Shown piece by piece: positions 31,586 to 40,119 of a stretch of DNA of 64,000 nt (position 1 is its first letter; every line of letters begins with the position of its first letter). Origin of the DNA: Clostridium sp. UBA4548 (GTDB lineage: Bacteria; Bacillota; Clostridia; Clostridiales; Clostridiaceae). The DNA is taken from the NCBI RefSeq assembly GCF_002387895.1, contig NZ_DGLI01000048.1:214559-278558 (forward strand), given 5' to 3'. The position numbers were made by a program, and so were the translations under genes. The notes below the pieces were generated by a model, which was given only the letters and a program-made list of their open reading frames with translations, had not been told where the DNA came from and did no database searches.

Positions 31586-32176
31586 ATGGAAAAACATTAT
31601 TTATATATAGTTCTTACGAGAACTAATACAACAGTTTCAAGGCTTATTGGGTTATTCACCAATGATGAATATACTCATGCAGCAATTTCTTTAGATAAAG
31701 AATTAAGTAGAATGTATAGTTTTGCAAGAAAATATACATTTAATCCTTTTATCGGAAGGTTTAAACAGGAAGATTTAAATCAAGGGTTATACAAATTTAG
31801 CAATACTTTACCAGGTACCATAATAGAGGTTGAAGTTTCAAAAGAACAATATGAGAAAGCTGAGGAATTGATAAATAATTTTATAGATAATAGCAATAGC
31901 TATAAATATAACTATAAAGGACTTATACATAACCTACTAAATAAAGAAGTATGCTACCAAGATAGGTTTTTATGTTCAGAGTTTGTATATTATATTTTAA
32001 ACAACAGTGGGGTTTTGGATTTTAATATGTCAAGAAACCTTGTTAGGCCTGAAACCTTGCTTCAAGCAAAGGGTGAGATAACTTATAAGGGAAATCTTAA
32101 AGAGATAAAATCAATTAGTAATAACTATGAGATGGAAGAAATAAAGTTTATGGAGTTGAAGGCGATTTATGAATAA
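31586..32176 (+). CDS. Permuted NlpC/P60-like cysteine hydrolase (YiiX/C40-related)
   Basis: 196 residues. The histidine in YTHAAISLD comes before the cysteine in FLCSEFVYYIL, the circularly permuted order of the YiiX/YaeF group of papain-fold enzymes. Family members act on amide bonds in peptidoglycan, lipids or proteins; the substrate here is unknown. No signal peptide, so probably cytoplasmic. The next gene (VTT membrane protein) starts inside its last codons (overlap 8 bp), implying a joint function at the membrane. Start follows TGGAGG. Confidence 0.75.
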   Translation: MEKHYLYIVLTRTNTTVSRLIGLFTNDEYTHAAISLDKELSRMYSFARKYTFNPFIGRFKQEDLNQGLYKFSNTLPGTIIEVEVSKEQYEKAEELINNFIDNSNSYKYNYKGLIHNLLNKEVCYQDRFLCSEFVYYILNNSGVLDFNMSRNLVRPETLLQAKGEITYKGNLKEIKSISNNYEMEEIKFMELKAIYE

Positions 32177-32852
32177 GCATAGAGAAAAAATCAAATTATG
32201 TTTATGCTTATTTCTGACTATAGGGTTATTATTAGGCATATTCTTTTACATGAAGTCAAAAGGGATTTTTAGCACAATTAATTCAGTAGAAACCTTTAAA
32301 GCCTATATTCAGAGTTATGGTGATAAGGCTTATGGAATGTTTTTCTTCATTCAATTTATGTCTGTTATAATTGCACCAATACCTAGCAATATTAGTGCTG
32401 TGGTGGGGGGGAATGTATTTGGGTTGTGGCAATCCTTTTTCATTAGTTTGTTAGCTATTATAAGTGGTTCAGTAGTAGTATTTATTCTTGCAAGAAAACT
32501 TGGAAGACCTTTTACTGAGAAATTTGTTAGTCCTAAAATTTCAGAAAAATATGAGAAGCTTATTTCTTCAAAAAAGGGGGAGCTGTTAGTTGGAATATTG
32601 TTCTTACTACCCTTTTTACCAGATGATGCTATAGGCTTCTTGGTGGGGCTTAGTACAATGAGATTAGGTAGATACTTTATGATAATGATATTAACTAGGC
32701 CTTGGGAAATACTAGCTGCATCTGCATTGGGATCTTCAAATATTATAATGCCCTGGTGGGGCTGGGGTATTATTGCTATATTAGTTCTTTATGTAGTAAA
32801 GAATGGTAGTAAACTAGAAAACAAATTTGTTAGTGCATTTAAGGAAGGTTAA
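32169..32852 (+). CDS. TVP38/TMEM64-family (VTT/DedA-like) membrane protein
   Basis: 227 residues with about five to six hydrophobic segments. Family marks: FFIQFMSVIIAPIPSNISAVVGGNVFG, ARKLGRPFTEKFV and LLPFLPDDAIGFLVGLSTM. VTT proteins include DedA and TMEM41B and are linked to lipid scrambling or transport across the bilayer. It overlaps the preceding hydrolase gene by 8 bp. A long hairpin follows (32906-32945). Confidence 0.9.
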   Translation: MNKHREKIKLCLCLFLTIGLLLGIFFYMKSKGIFSTINSVETFKAYIQSYGDKAYGMFFFIQFMSVIIAPIPSNISAVVGGNVFGLWQSFFISLLAIISGSVVVFILARKLGRPFTEKFVSPKISEKYEKLISSKKGELLVGILFLLPFLPDDAIGFLVGLSTMRLGRYFMIMILTRPWEILAASALGSSNIIMPWWGWGIIAILVLYVVKNGSKLENKFVSAFKEG

Positions 32853-32905
32853 TTATCAGCTTAAGACCATTATTCTTTATTTTAACTAAGAGTAGATATT
32901 ATTGG

Positions 32906-32945
32906 GAACCTATATTTATTCATGAGGAACATAAATATAGGTTTC
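32906..32945 (+). terminator. Hairpin after the VTT gene
   Basis: GAACCTATATTTAT (32906-32919) pairs with ATAAATATAGGTTTC (32931-32945) over an 11-nt loop. The downstream T-run is poor, so termination is likely but not certain. Confidence 0.55.
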
Positions 32946-33056
32946 ATATGGAAGTAGGTCCCCCACTCACTATAAACTGTAGACATAAGATAAAAAATCT
33001 ATTTCAAGTAATAGAGAATTATGGTAAAATGGACAAAATAACAGGGGTTAATTAAA

Positions 33057-33965
33057 ATGATATTGGGGGTTAGGAATGTGGAAAATATAAATAATTTTAA
33101 TATAAAGATTAAAGGAAAATTAAACTTAGAGGACTATAAGGAGATAAATAAGCTTCAAAGTCTTTGTCATGAAGTAGATAAAGTTTCTTTAAAATTAGAA
33201 CTTGATTATAAATTAAGTAGAAGTGAGGTTGAAGGGAAAAATATAGGTGACCTCAATGAATTCTTATACTATTATGAAAACATGTTAGTAGGTTATATTG
33301 GCATCTGTGAGTTTGGTGGGGCTGCTATGGAAATCAATGGAATGGTGCACCCAGACTTTAGGAGAAGAGGGATATTCAAGAAGTTATTTTCACTGGTTAA
33401 AGATGAAGGTGGTAAGAGAAACCCCAAAAAAATACTTTTACTTAGTGATAATAATTCTATTTCAGGGCTTGAATTTATTAAGAGTACAGGTGCAGAGCAC
33501 CATCACTCAGAGTATGAGATGTTTTTAAGACGCAATAGTGAAACAAATTCTTCAGATAATAATGTAGTTTTAAGAAGCGCTACTAACGAAGATGGAAGAG
33601 AAATTGCATGGCAAAACTCTATATATTTCAATGAAGAATTTAAGGAAGAAAACATTCCAATGCCTGAAGAAGAAGAAAAGTGTGGAATACTCATGTTCAT
33701 AGCTGAAGTTGATAATAAGGTAATAGGGAAAGTTAACATAGAAATAAGAGAAGGTGTAGGCGGAATTTATGGATTAGGAGTAATTCCAGAGTATCGAGGA
33801 AGAGGCTATGGAAGAGAAATATTAACTAAAGCTGTGAAAATAATGCAAGAAAAGGGTGCAAAAGATATAATGCTTCAAGTGGAAGCAAAAAATAAGAATG
33901 CACTAAATCTTTATAAGTCTTGTGGATTTGAGGAAACTTATACTATGGATTATTATAAACTATAG
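33057..33965 (+). CDS. Tandem GNAT N-acetyltransferase
   Basis: 302 residues made of two GNAT folds. The first (about 20-160) has the acetyl-CoA loop pattern MVHPDFRRRGIFKKLF; the second (about 165-302) has LGVIPEYRGRGYGREIL and the terminal NALNLYKSCGFEE. Tandem GNAT proteins acetylate small molecules, for example MshD in actinobacteria; the substrate here is unknown. The ATG at 33057 has only a distant AGGGG; a GTG at 33078, in frame and 8 nt after GGGGG, is an alternative start. Terminator shared with cstA follows. Confidence 0.87.
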   Translation: MILGVRNVENINNFNIKIKGKLNLEDYKEINKLQSLCHEVDKVSLKLELDYKLSRSEVEGKNIGDLNEFLYYYENMLVGYIGICEFGGAAMEINGMVHPDFRRRGIFKKLFSLVKDEGGKRNPKKILLLSDNNSISGLEFIKSTGAEHHHSEYEMFLRRNSETNSSDNNVVLRSATNEDGREIAWQNSIYFNEEFKEENIPMPEEEEKCGILMFIAEVDNKVIGKVNIEIREGVGGIYGLGVIPEYRGRGYGREILTKAVKIMQEKGAKDIMLQVEAKNKNALNLYKSCGFEETYTMDYYKL

Positions 33966-34092
33966 AACTCAAAGATAAAAACTCCTAGAAGATTAGGGTT
34001 ATACAAGAATATAAAAATTTCAAAAACCAAGGCCAGGAGTTATTTAGTTACAACTTAAATTCATTCATAGATAGTGATAAATATAAAAGAGT

Positions 34093-34156
34093 AAATAAAG
34101 AGCTTCTAAGTAAATGTATTACATTTGTCTTAGAAGCTCTTTATTTGAGTTACAAT
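34093..34156. terminator. Bidirectional terminator between convergent genes
   Basis: AAATAAAGAGCTTCTAAG (34093-34110) pairs perfectly with CTTAGAAGCTCTTTATTT (34139-34156); the loop also folds as ACAAATG/CATTTGT-like arms. Serves the GNAT gene (plus) and the CstA-type gene (minus). Confidence 0.85.
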
Positions 34157-34175
34157 TTTATATTAAGTTAAACTA

Positions 34176-35612
34176 TTATGCTTCAAGCTTTTCATTTACT
34201 TGAGAGCTTTGCACTTTCTTTTTTGCAGCCATTAGGAACAGCACAAGGGCACCAATTGCAGCTAGTATTCCAACAGGATAAGCTATTGAAGAAGAAAGCT
34301 TAAACCCTTCAGGAGCCACAAGGATATAGGTTATAGAAACACCAGTCATGAATACTGCTGGCAATGTAGCTATCCAATGGATTTGCTTTCTTAAAGCTAA
34401 GTACATAGCTGAAGCCCAAAGTACAATCATTGCTAAGGTTTGATTAGACCATGCAAAGTATCTCCAAAGAATATTAAAGTCAATTCTTGTTAAAATGAAA
34501 CCAATGATAAATAATGGAATAGTTATTATAAGTCTGTTTTTCATTGGTCCTTGTTTGAAGTTTAAAAAGTCTGCAATAGTAAGTCTTGCACTTCTAAAAG
34601 CTGTGTCTCCAGAAGTTACAGGGCAAGCTATTACACCAAGTATTGCAAGAGCTCCTCCAAATTTACCAAGTAGAGTTGTAGAAATTGTACTTACAACCCA
34701 ACCTTGTCCACCGTTAGCAGTCATTTGTGCATTTAATTCTCCAGTGCTACCAAAGAAGGCTATTGCAGCAGCTGCCCAGATAAGAGCAACTATACCTTCA
34801 GCAATCATAGAACCATAGAATATTGCTCTACCTTGTTTTTCAGAAGTTATACATCTTGCCATCATAGGAGATTGTGTTGAGTGGAAGCCAGAGATAGCTC
34901 CACAAGCTATAGATATAAACATTAATGGCCAAATAGGTAGTTGTTTTGGGTGAAGGTTTGCTAATGTAATCTCAGGAATTTTATAGCCACCAAAGATTAT
35001 GCCTCCTGATACCCCTAACGCCATAACTAAAAGGCAAATACCGAAGATTGGATAAATTTTTCCAATAAGCTTATCTATTGGAAGTAAAGTAGCTAAAATA
35101 TAATAAGCGAAGATTACATAAACCCAAAACTTAGCATCAAGCTTTTCAGGTGTAAGTATAGCTAGAAGATTAGCTGGAGTTGTTATGAAAACTACACCTA
35201 CAAGTATAAGAACTATAACTGAAAAACCTCTCATGAAGTTTTTAAAACCAGGTCCTAAATATTTTCCTACAACCTCAGGTATACTAGCACCATCATGTCT
35301 TACTGATAACATTCCAGATAAGTAGTCGTGCACTCCCCCTGCAAATATAGAACCAAGGACTATCCATAGAAAGGCAACAGGTCCCCATAACGCACCGGCA
35401 ATAGCACCAAAGATTGGACCTGTCCCAGCAATGTTTAGGAATTGAATTAAGAAAATCTTCCAACCAGGCATTTTAACAAAATCTACACCATCTTCAAGTC
35501 TTACAGCTGGTGTTTGAATTTTTTCATCTGCGCCAAAAGCTTTTTCAACGATTTTACTGTATACAAAATAACCTACAATTAAGGCAACAATAGAAAGAAG
35601 AAAAGATATCAT
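34176..35612 (-). CDS. CstA-family transporter (pyruvate/peptide, BtsT-like)
   Basis: About 478 residues with many membrane segments. CstA marks: FLNIAGTGPIFGAIAGALWGP, GGVHDYLSGMLSVRHDGASIPE, and SIACGAISGFHSTQSPMMARC with the CVTSGDTAFRSAR-type region. E. coli BtsT imports pyruvate and is switched on by BtsSR; the adjacent LytS/LytR-type genes make a pyruvate role attractive. The start at 35612 is chosen because GGGGGG precedes it by a few bases; the in-frame ATG at 35648 lacks one. Leader DNA carries a near-perfect 18-bp direct repeat. Confidence 0.9.
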   Translation of the reverse strand: MISFLLSIVALIVGYFVYSKIVEKAFGADEKIQTPAVRLEDGVDFVKMPGWKIFLIQFLNIAGTGPIFGAIAGALWGPVAFLWIVLGSIFAGGVHDYLSGMLSVRHDGASIPEVVGKYLGPGFKNFMRGFSVIVLILVGVVFITTPANLLAILTPEKLDAKFWVYVIFAYYILATLLPIDKLIGKIYPIFGICLLVMALGVSGGIIFGGYKIPEITLANLHPKQLPIWPLMFISIACGAISGFHSTQSPMMARCITSEKQGRAIFYGSMIAEGIVALIWAAAAIAFFGSTGELNAQMTANGGQGWVVSTISTTLLGKFGGALAILGVIACPVTSGDTAFRSARLTIADFLNFKQGPMKNRLIITIPLFIIGFILTRIDFNILWRYFAWSNQTLAMIVLWASAMYLALRKQIHWIATLPAVFMTGVSITYILVAPEGFKLSSSIAYPVGILAAIGALVLFLMAAKKKVQSSQVNEKLEA

Positions 35613-35635
35613 TGATAAATCCCCCCTGTATAATA

Positions 35636-35662
35636 GTATTTTATACATATATTATAAAATAC
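35636..35662 (-). promoter_or_regulatory. 10-bp inverted repeat in the cstA leader
   Basis: GTATTTTATA (35636-35645) and TATAAAATAC (35653-35662) are exact complements with a 7-bp spacer. The right arm overlaps the repeat at 35654-35671 and the TATAAT -10 on the minus strand (35656-35651). Confidence 0.45.
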
Positions 35663-35671
35663 ATGTATATG
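35654..35671 (-). promoter_or_regulatory. Candidate LytR box proximal to cstA
   Basis: Minus strand CATATACATGTATTTTAT, differing by one base from the copy at 35710-35727. It runs into the TATAAT -10. LytTR regulators bind direct repeats, so it is a candidate site for the adjacent regulator. Confidence 0.45.
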
Positions 35672-35709
35672 TTTACATGGGAAAAATCTTTAAATAACAA
35701 AAAGAGCAC

Positions 35710-35727
35710 ATAAAATACATTTATATG
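35710..35727 (-). promoter_or_regulatory. Candidate LytR box distal, overlapping the lytR stop codon
   Basis: Minus strand CATATAAATGTATTTTAT, 17 of 18 identical to the proximal copy, offset 56 bp (about five helical turns). It includes the stop codon of the regulator gene. Confidence 0.45.
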
Positions 35728-36425
35728 CCCATGATTTGCTTAAACTTTGAAAGGTTATGCCTGCTAACAGGAATTTCTTCTTCCACGTCTTGGAGCTTTA
35801 ATAAATATGTGTTATTAAACCAGGGAATTATTTCTTTTATCTTATCTAAATTTACAATGTAAGAACGATGGCATTTGAAAAAATTGTTTTGAGGAAGTTT
35901 TTTGTGAAAATCACTAATACTAGAATTAGTTTTAAATTCCTCTTCCTTGGTATAAATCAAAACCTCATGCTCATTGGCTCTACAATAGCATATTTCACTC
36001 ATATTTAAAACAACTAATTTTTCATTTTTCCATAGAGTAATTCTATCATTATTACATTTGGTGATAGTATTATAGTTTTCCAGCTTTTTTAAAGTATCAA
36101 CTATCCTATCCTCAGAATAAGGCTTTAATATGTAATCAAAGGCTGAAACTTCAAAAGCTTCAAGAGCATGCTCCCTATAAGCACTTATAAATACAATAAT
36201 AGGATTATCTTTTAACGTGTTTATCACCCTGCTAAAGGTCATACCATCCAATTTAGGCATACTTATATCCAAGAAAATTACATCTACAGCATTATTTTGA
36301 ACATATTCAAGAGCTTTTATGCTATCATCAAATTTATCAAGTATTTTAATTGAGCTAAAATTAGTAACAAAGTAACTTAACTCCTCTATGGCAGGAATTT
36401 CATCATCTATGATAATACAGTTCAT
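35721..36425 (-). CDS. LytTR-family response regulator (BtsR/LytR-like)
   Basis: 235 residues. Receiver at 1-115 with DDE pocket, phospho-acceptor Asp about residue 53 (FLDISMPKLDG) and LKPY lysine. The C-terminal LytTR DNA-binding domain (about 135-235) includes FFKCHRSYIVNLDKIKEI and a YLLKL-type strand. The start at 36425 is preferred: GAAAGGTGGC lies just upstream and it clears the sensor gene by 4 bp, whereas the ATG at 36452 would overlap it. Transcribed after the LytS-type sensor. Probably activates the adjacent CstA-type transporter gene, by analogy with BtsSR. Confidence 0.9.
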   Translation of the reverse strand: MNCIIIDDEIPAIEELSYFVTNFSSIKILDKFDDSIKALEYVQNNAVDVIFLDISMPKLDGMTFSRVINTLKDNPIIVFISAYREHALEAFEVSAFDYILKPYSEDRIVDTLKKLENYNTITKCNNDRITLWKNEKLVVLNMSEICYCRANEHEVLIYTKEEEFKTNSSISDFHKKLPQNNFFKCHRSYIVNLDKIKEIIPWFNNTYLLKLQDVEEEIPVSRHNLSKFKQIMGI

Positions 36426-36429
36426 AAAT

Positions 36430-38106
36430 TTAGCCACCTTTCTCCTTTTCATTAAGTATAAAGCTTATTTTTGTACCCACACTAAGTCTTTCAATATTAA
36501 GTCCATTACCATATATATATTTAAGTCTATTGTTAACATTAGACATACCAATTTTGTTTTCCTTAGAAGTACCATTATATATGTTGTCAATTATATGTTG
36601 GGAAATTCCAACACCATCATCTTCTATTATAACGAGAACTTCATTTGAATTATAATTTTTCACAATGATTTTTACATTACCTGATCCAGAACCCTCTAAA
36701 ATCCCATGCTTAATAGAGTTTTCTACCAAGGGTTGAATAACAAGTGATGGAATTTTAATATTTATATTTTCATCAACATCATAAGATACCTTTAATTTAT
36801 CTCCAAAACGAGCTTTTTCTATTTCAACATAAGCTTTAACTTGTTCAAGTTCTTTGCTTATATCCACAAAGGTACTAGTGTTTTCAATGTTATATCTTAA
36901 ATAGTTAGAAAGGTTTACTATAAGCTCTCTTGCTTTATTTGGATTAAATCTTAAAAAAGATACAATAGTATTTAAGGCATTAAAGAGAAAATGTGGATTG
37001 ATTTGAGCTTGAAGAGCCTTTATTTCTGCCTTTGTAGCCATATCTTCAAGTCTCCCCAACTTACTAATTTCAAGTTGGGTGGAAATTAATTGAGATAACC
37101 CAACTGCCAGTTTTTCTGTGGTATAAGAAACACCATTTTCTATTGGGTAGTACAATTTTAAGGTTCCAATGACCTCTTGGTTTTCTTTAAGAGGGACAAG
37201 TATTGCAGATTTTAAAGGGCAGCTTCCGCAAAAGCATTGTATTTCTTCTGCAGAGTTTAAAATACTCATAGAACCATTATCAATTACCTGTTTTGTAGCT
37301 GTGGTTTGTATAGGGCTTCCTACAACATGATGATCTGATCCTAGGCCAGTATGAGCAAGAACTGTATTCCTATCAGTAATTGAAACTGCGGCAGCCCCAG
37401 TAGACTCTTTTATTATAGAGCAAATCTTAACTAAAGAATCATTGGTTACATCCCTAAAGTAGGGGAGCGTTTTATTAGCTATTTCTAGGGCTAGTTGAGC
37501 CTGAGATGCAGCTATTTGATCTTTTTCATTAAAGATTCTTTCTATAAGTAGTATAAGAATACTTATACCTAAAGCATTGGTAAAGGTCATAGGAAAGTAG
37601 ATACTTTTTACTATAGAAACTGCACTGGTATAGGGCTTAGAGATAAGTAAAATAAGAAGCATTTCAATGCTTTCCATTACTAATCCACCAATGAATCCAT
37701 AGAACCATTTGTTGTGCCCTGTACCTTTTTTGTACAGAATAGCAGAAATAAATCCAGCAATAATTGTGGCTATAGCGCAAGGAATAGAAGTTATTCCACC
37801 AATATCATAGGTAAATCTATGAATTCCAGCAAGAGTGCCAGCTACAATTCCAACAAAGGGACCGCAAAGAATTCCACCAGCCATTACTCCAATTATTCTG
37901 GTATTAGCTATGGCGCCGTTTACATCTGTACCAGAATAGGTTCCAATTATGCCAAAAATAGCAAAGGCTAAAGCAAGTATGGTAAGTTCTCTCTTTCTAA
38001 ATTTGTCTCTTTGTATTATTTTTTTTACTATAGATATATTTGAAATAGTGAAAGCTAGTATTACAACATAACCTAAATTGTTTATAAGATTTCTAAATAA
38101 ATTCAT
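36430..38106 (-). CDS. LytS-family membrane sensor kinase (BtsS-like)
   Basis: 558 residues. The 5TM-5TMR_LYT sensor occupies about 1-190 with the loop GAIANTRIIGVMAGGILCGPFVG. A GAF domain (about 215-345) contains the cysteine group CFCGSCPLK. The His_kinase segment has phospho-accepting His about residue 372 in QAQINPHFLFNALN, followed by a HATPase_c domain (LVENSIKHG, EDDGVGI, GMSNVNNRL). E. coli BtsS and B. subtilis LytS sense pyruvate-related signals, fitting the CstA-type neighbour. Start follows a TAGAGGTAA site. Confidence 0.92.
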   Translation of the reverse strand: MNLFRNLINNLGYVVILAFTISNISIVKKIIQRDKFRKRELTILALAFAIFGIIGTYSGTDVNGAIANTRIIGVMAGGILCGPFVGIVAGTLAGIHRFTYDIGGITSIPCAIATIIAGFISAILYKKGTGHNKWFYGFIGGLVMESIEMLLILLISKPYTSAVSIVKSIYFPMTFTNALGISILILLIERIFNEKDQIAASQAQLALEIANKTLPYFRDVTNDSLVKICSIIKESTGAAAVSITDRNTVLAHTGLGSDHHVVGSPIQTTATKQVIDNGSMSILNSAEEIQCFCGSCPLKSAILVPLKENQEVIGTLKLYYPIENGVSYTTEKLAVGLSQLISTQLEISKLGRLEDMATKAEIKALQAQINPHFLFNALNTIVSFLRFNPNKARELIVNLSNYLRYNIENTSTFVDISKELEQVKAYVEIEKARFGDKLKVSYDVDENINIKIPSLVIQPLVENSIKHGILEGSGSGNVKIIVKNYNSNEVLVIIEDDGVGISQHIIDNIYNGTSKENKIGMSNVNNRLKYIYGNGLNIERLSVGTKISFILNEKEKGG

Positions 38107-38482
38107 ATAAATTACCTCTAGTTTTCAATTTAATATTTGTCCTTTAAAGTTTAACTATAACTTTAAAATAATACTGGTATTATAGATAGTTTATCACAAA
38201 TTGCATATAATTTATAAATTTATAGCAAAGCAATCAAGTTAATTAATTATAACAAAAGTCAGGATTTAGAACTTTTTTGGCATGGATTAAATTTGCAAGA
38301 AAAATCTCTCAATTTTTACTAATGATACTAAGAAAAAAAATTTGATAAAGTTATTTTTTTATTTATATTATATGATATAATACTTCCATGAAAAAAATGT
38401 ATAATTTGGTCGAAACATGTTTATAAATTACATTTATTTACTTTGAATTTTAACATATACGAAAGATATGAGGGGATGTAAA
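38107..38482. other. Divergent lytS-motA intergenic region
   Basis: AT-rich. A TATAAT at 38376-38381 is a possible -10 for motA without a good -35. No convincing sigma-D (flagellar) promoter was found. No RNA element recognised. Confidence 0.4.
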
Positions 38483-39268
38483 ATGGATATTTTTTTGATT
38501 ATTGGTGTTATTACAGGTCTTTTTGCAATAATAGTAGGTATGATTGTAAAGGGAGCAGATGTTACTGTACTTCTAAATCCAGCTGCGGCTATAATAATTC
38601 TAATTGGTACCATTGCAGCAGTAATGAACTCTTTTCCTAAGGAGGAATTTCTTAAAATTCCTAAAATACTAGGAGTTCTTTTTGGAAATAAGCAAAAAGA
38701 AAGGCCGGTAGCCATTGTAGAACAAATTATAGAAATGGCGCAAAGCACAAGAAAGAATGGGTTATTAAGTCTTGAAAATACTATTCAAGGACTAGAGAAT
38801 AAATTTATGAAAAAAGGACTTGAGATGGTAGTTGACGGTGCAGACCCTGAATTTATCAACGAAGTTTTAACTATTGATATTGATGAGACTGAAGAAAGAC
38901 ACCGTGCTGGAGCTTCAATTTTTACAACTGCAGGAGGATCAGCTCCGACCCTGGGAGTTTTAGGAGCTGTTATTGGATTAATTGGAGCTCTTGGAAACCT
39001 AAATGATACAGAAAAACTTGGTCATATGATAGCTGCTGCCTTTGTGGCAACTCTATATGGAATTTTCTTTGGATACGTAATTTTCCATCCTTTTGCAACT
39101 AGATTAAAACGAAAATCCCATGAGGAAATAACTAATATGCGTATCATGTTAGAAGGTATTCTATCAATTCAGGAAGGGAAAAATCCAAAAAGCATAGAAA
39201 AAAAACTATTAGGTATGTTAGCGCCAAAGGATAGAGTAAGTTTTGAAAAAAACAATAAGGATATTTAA
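38483..39268 (+). CDS. motA: Flagellar motor stator protein MotA
   Basis: Proton (or cation) channel subunit of the flagellar stator. About 261 residues with four membrane segments: two near the N-terminus (FLIIGVITGLFAIIVGMIV; VTVLLNPAAAIIILIGTIA) and two near 150-200 (GGSAPTLGVLGAVIGLIGAL; AAAFVATLYGIFFGYVIFHPFATRLK). The large cytoplasmic loop that contacts the rotor lies between. The start at 38483 follows GAGGGG at suitable spacing; an ATG at 38468 lies upstream of that site. motB follows after 12 bp. Confidence 0.94.
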   Translation: MDIFLIIGVITGLFAIIVGMIVKGADVTVLLNPAAAIIILIGTIAAVMNSFPKEEFLKIPKILGVLFGNKQKERPVAIVEQIIEMAQSTRKNGLLSLENTIQGLENKFMKKGLEMVVDGADPEFINEVLTIDIDETEERHRAGASIFTTAGGSAPTLGVLGAVIGLIGALGNLNDTEKLGHMIAAAFVATLYGIFFGYVIFHPFATRLKRKSHEEITNMRIMLEGILSIQEGKNPKSIEKKLLGMLAPKDRVSFEKNNKDI

Positions 39269-39280
39269 AGGAGATTTATC

Positions 39281-40036
39281 ATGAGAAAGAAAAAAGTGCA
39301 TCATGAAGAACACGTTGATGAAACATGGCTAATTCCTTATGCAGATATGCTTACTCTTTTGTTAGCCCTTTTTATTGTTATGTTTGCTATGAGTAAAGTT
39401 GATAACGAAAAATTTAAGAGTGTTCAGCAGAACTTTAATGCTATATTCTCAGGTGGAAGTGGTTTAATGGAAGAAGGAGGGCCAAGCCTTCCGGTACCAC
39501 AACCAGGAAGTTCTGGAGTTGAAAATTCACCTATTTCAAATAATGTATTAGAAGATAATAAAATGAAAGAAGTTAAAGATAATTTGCAGGGTCAAATTGA
39601 TAGTGGAGGATATGGAGATAAGGTTAAGGTAGATCTCAATGAGGGAGGCTTAGAAATATCTATTCAGGATGTTGTACTTTTTAATTCAGGCGATGCACAA
39701 GTATTACAAGGAGTGGAACCTTTGCTAAAGGAAATTTCTCGTATGCTCAAGGGATTAGATAATGAAGTTAAAATTGTAGGACATACAGATAATGTACCCA
39801 TTAGTAATTCTAAGTTTCGCTCAAATTGGGACTTAAGTGCTATGAGAGCCATCAATGTAATGAATTTTATAGGTAGCACAGGTGAAGTGCAAATGGGAAG
39901 AATGTCAATTCAAGCTTATGCAGATCAAAAGCCTAAGTATGATAATTCAACAAGTGACGGTAGAGCTAAAAATAGAAGGGTAGAAATTTTTATTGTGCGT
40001 AAGTATTCAGCACCTACTAAGGTTAATGGAAATTAA
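39281..40036 (+). CDS. motB: Flagellar motor stator protein MotB
   Basis: 251 residues. One N-terminal membrane segment carries the ion-binding aspartate (about Asp22 in PYADMLTLLLALFIVMFAMS). A Ser/Pro linker follows, then a C-terminal OmpA-type peptidoglycan-binding domain (VGHTDNVPISNSKFRSNWDLSAMRAINVM) that anchors the stator to the wall. Forms an operon with motA (12-bp gap, ribosome site AAAGGAG). No other flagellar gene is in the window, so the stator is encoded apart from the main flagellar cluster. Confidence 0.94.
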   Translation: MRKKKVHHEEHVDETWLIPYADMLTLLLALFIVMFAMSKVDNEKFKSVQQNFNAIFSGGSGLMEEGGPSLPVPQPGSSGVENSPISNNVLEDNKMKEVKDNLQGQIDSGGYGDKVKVDLNEGGLEISIQDVVLFNSGDAQVLQGVEPLLKEISRMLKGLDNEVKIVGHTDNVPISNSKFRSNWDLSAMRAINVMNFIGSTGEVQMGRMSIQAYADQKPKYDNSTSDGRAKNRRVEIFIVRKYSAPTKVNGN

Positions 40037-40065
40037 AGTACTTATAAACTTAATACACATTAAAG

Positions 40066-40105
40066 AAGAGCAAATGAACCTTTGATTCAATTGCTCTTTT
40101 TTGTT
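40066..40105 (+). terminator. Intrinsic terminator after motAB
   Basis: AAGAGCAA (40066-40073) pairs with TTGCTCTT (40091-40098), then TTTTGTTTG. On the minus strand it may also serve the converging permease gene. Confidence 0.8.
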
Positions 40106-40119
40106 TGAAGTAAAAGTAT

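Noticed and set aside
38107..38482. Sigma-D flagellar promoter before motA
   Set aside because: No TAAA-N15-GCCGATAA match could be found; only a lone TATAAT.
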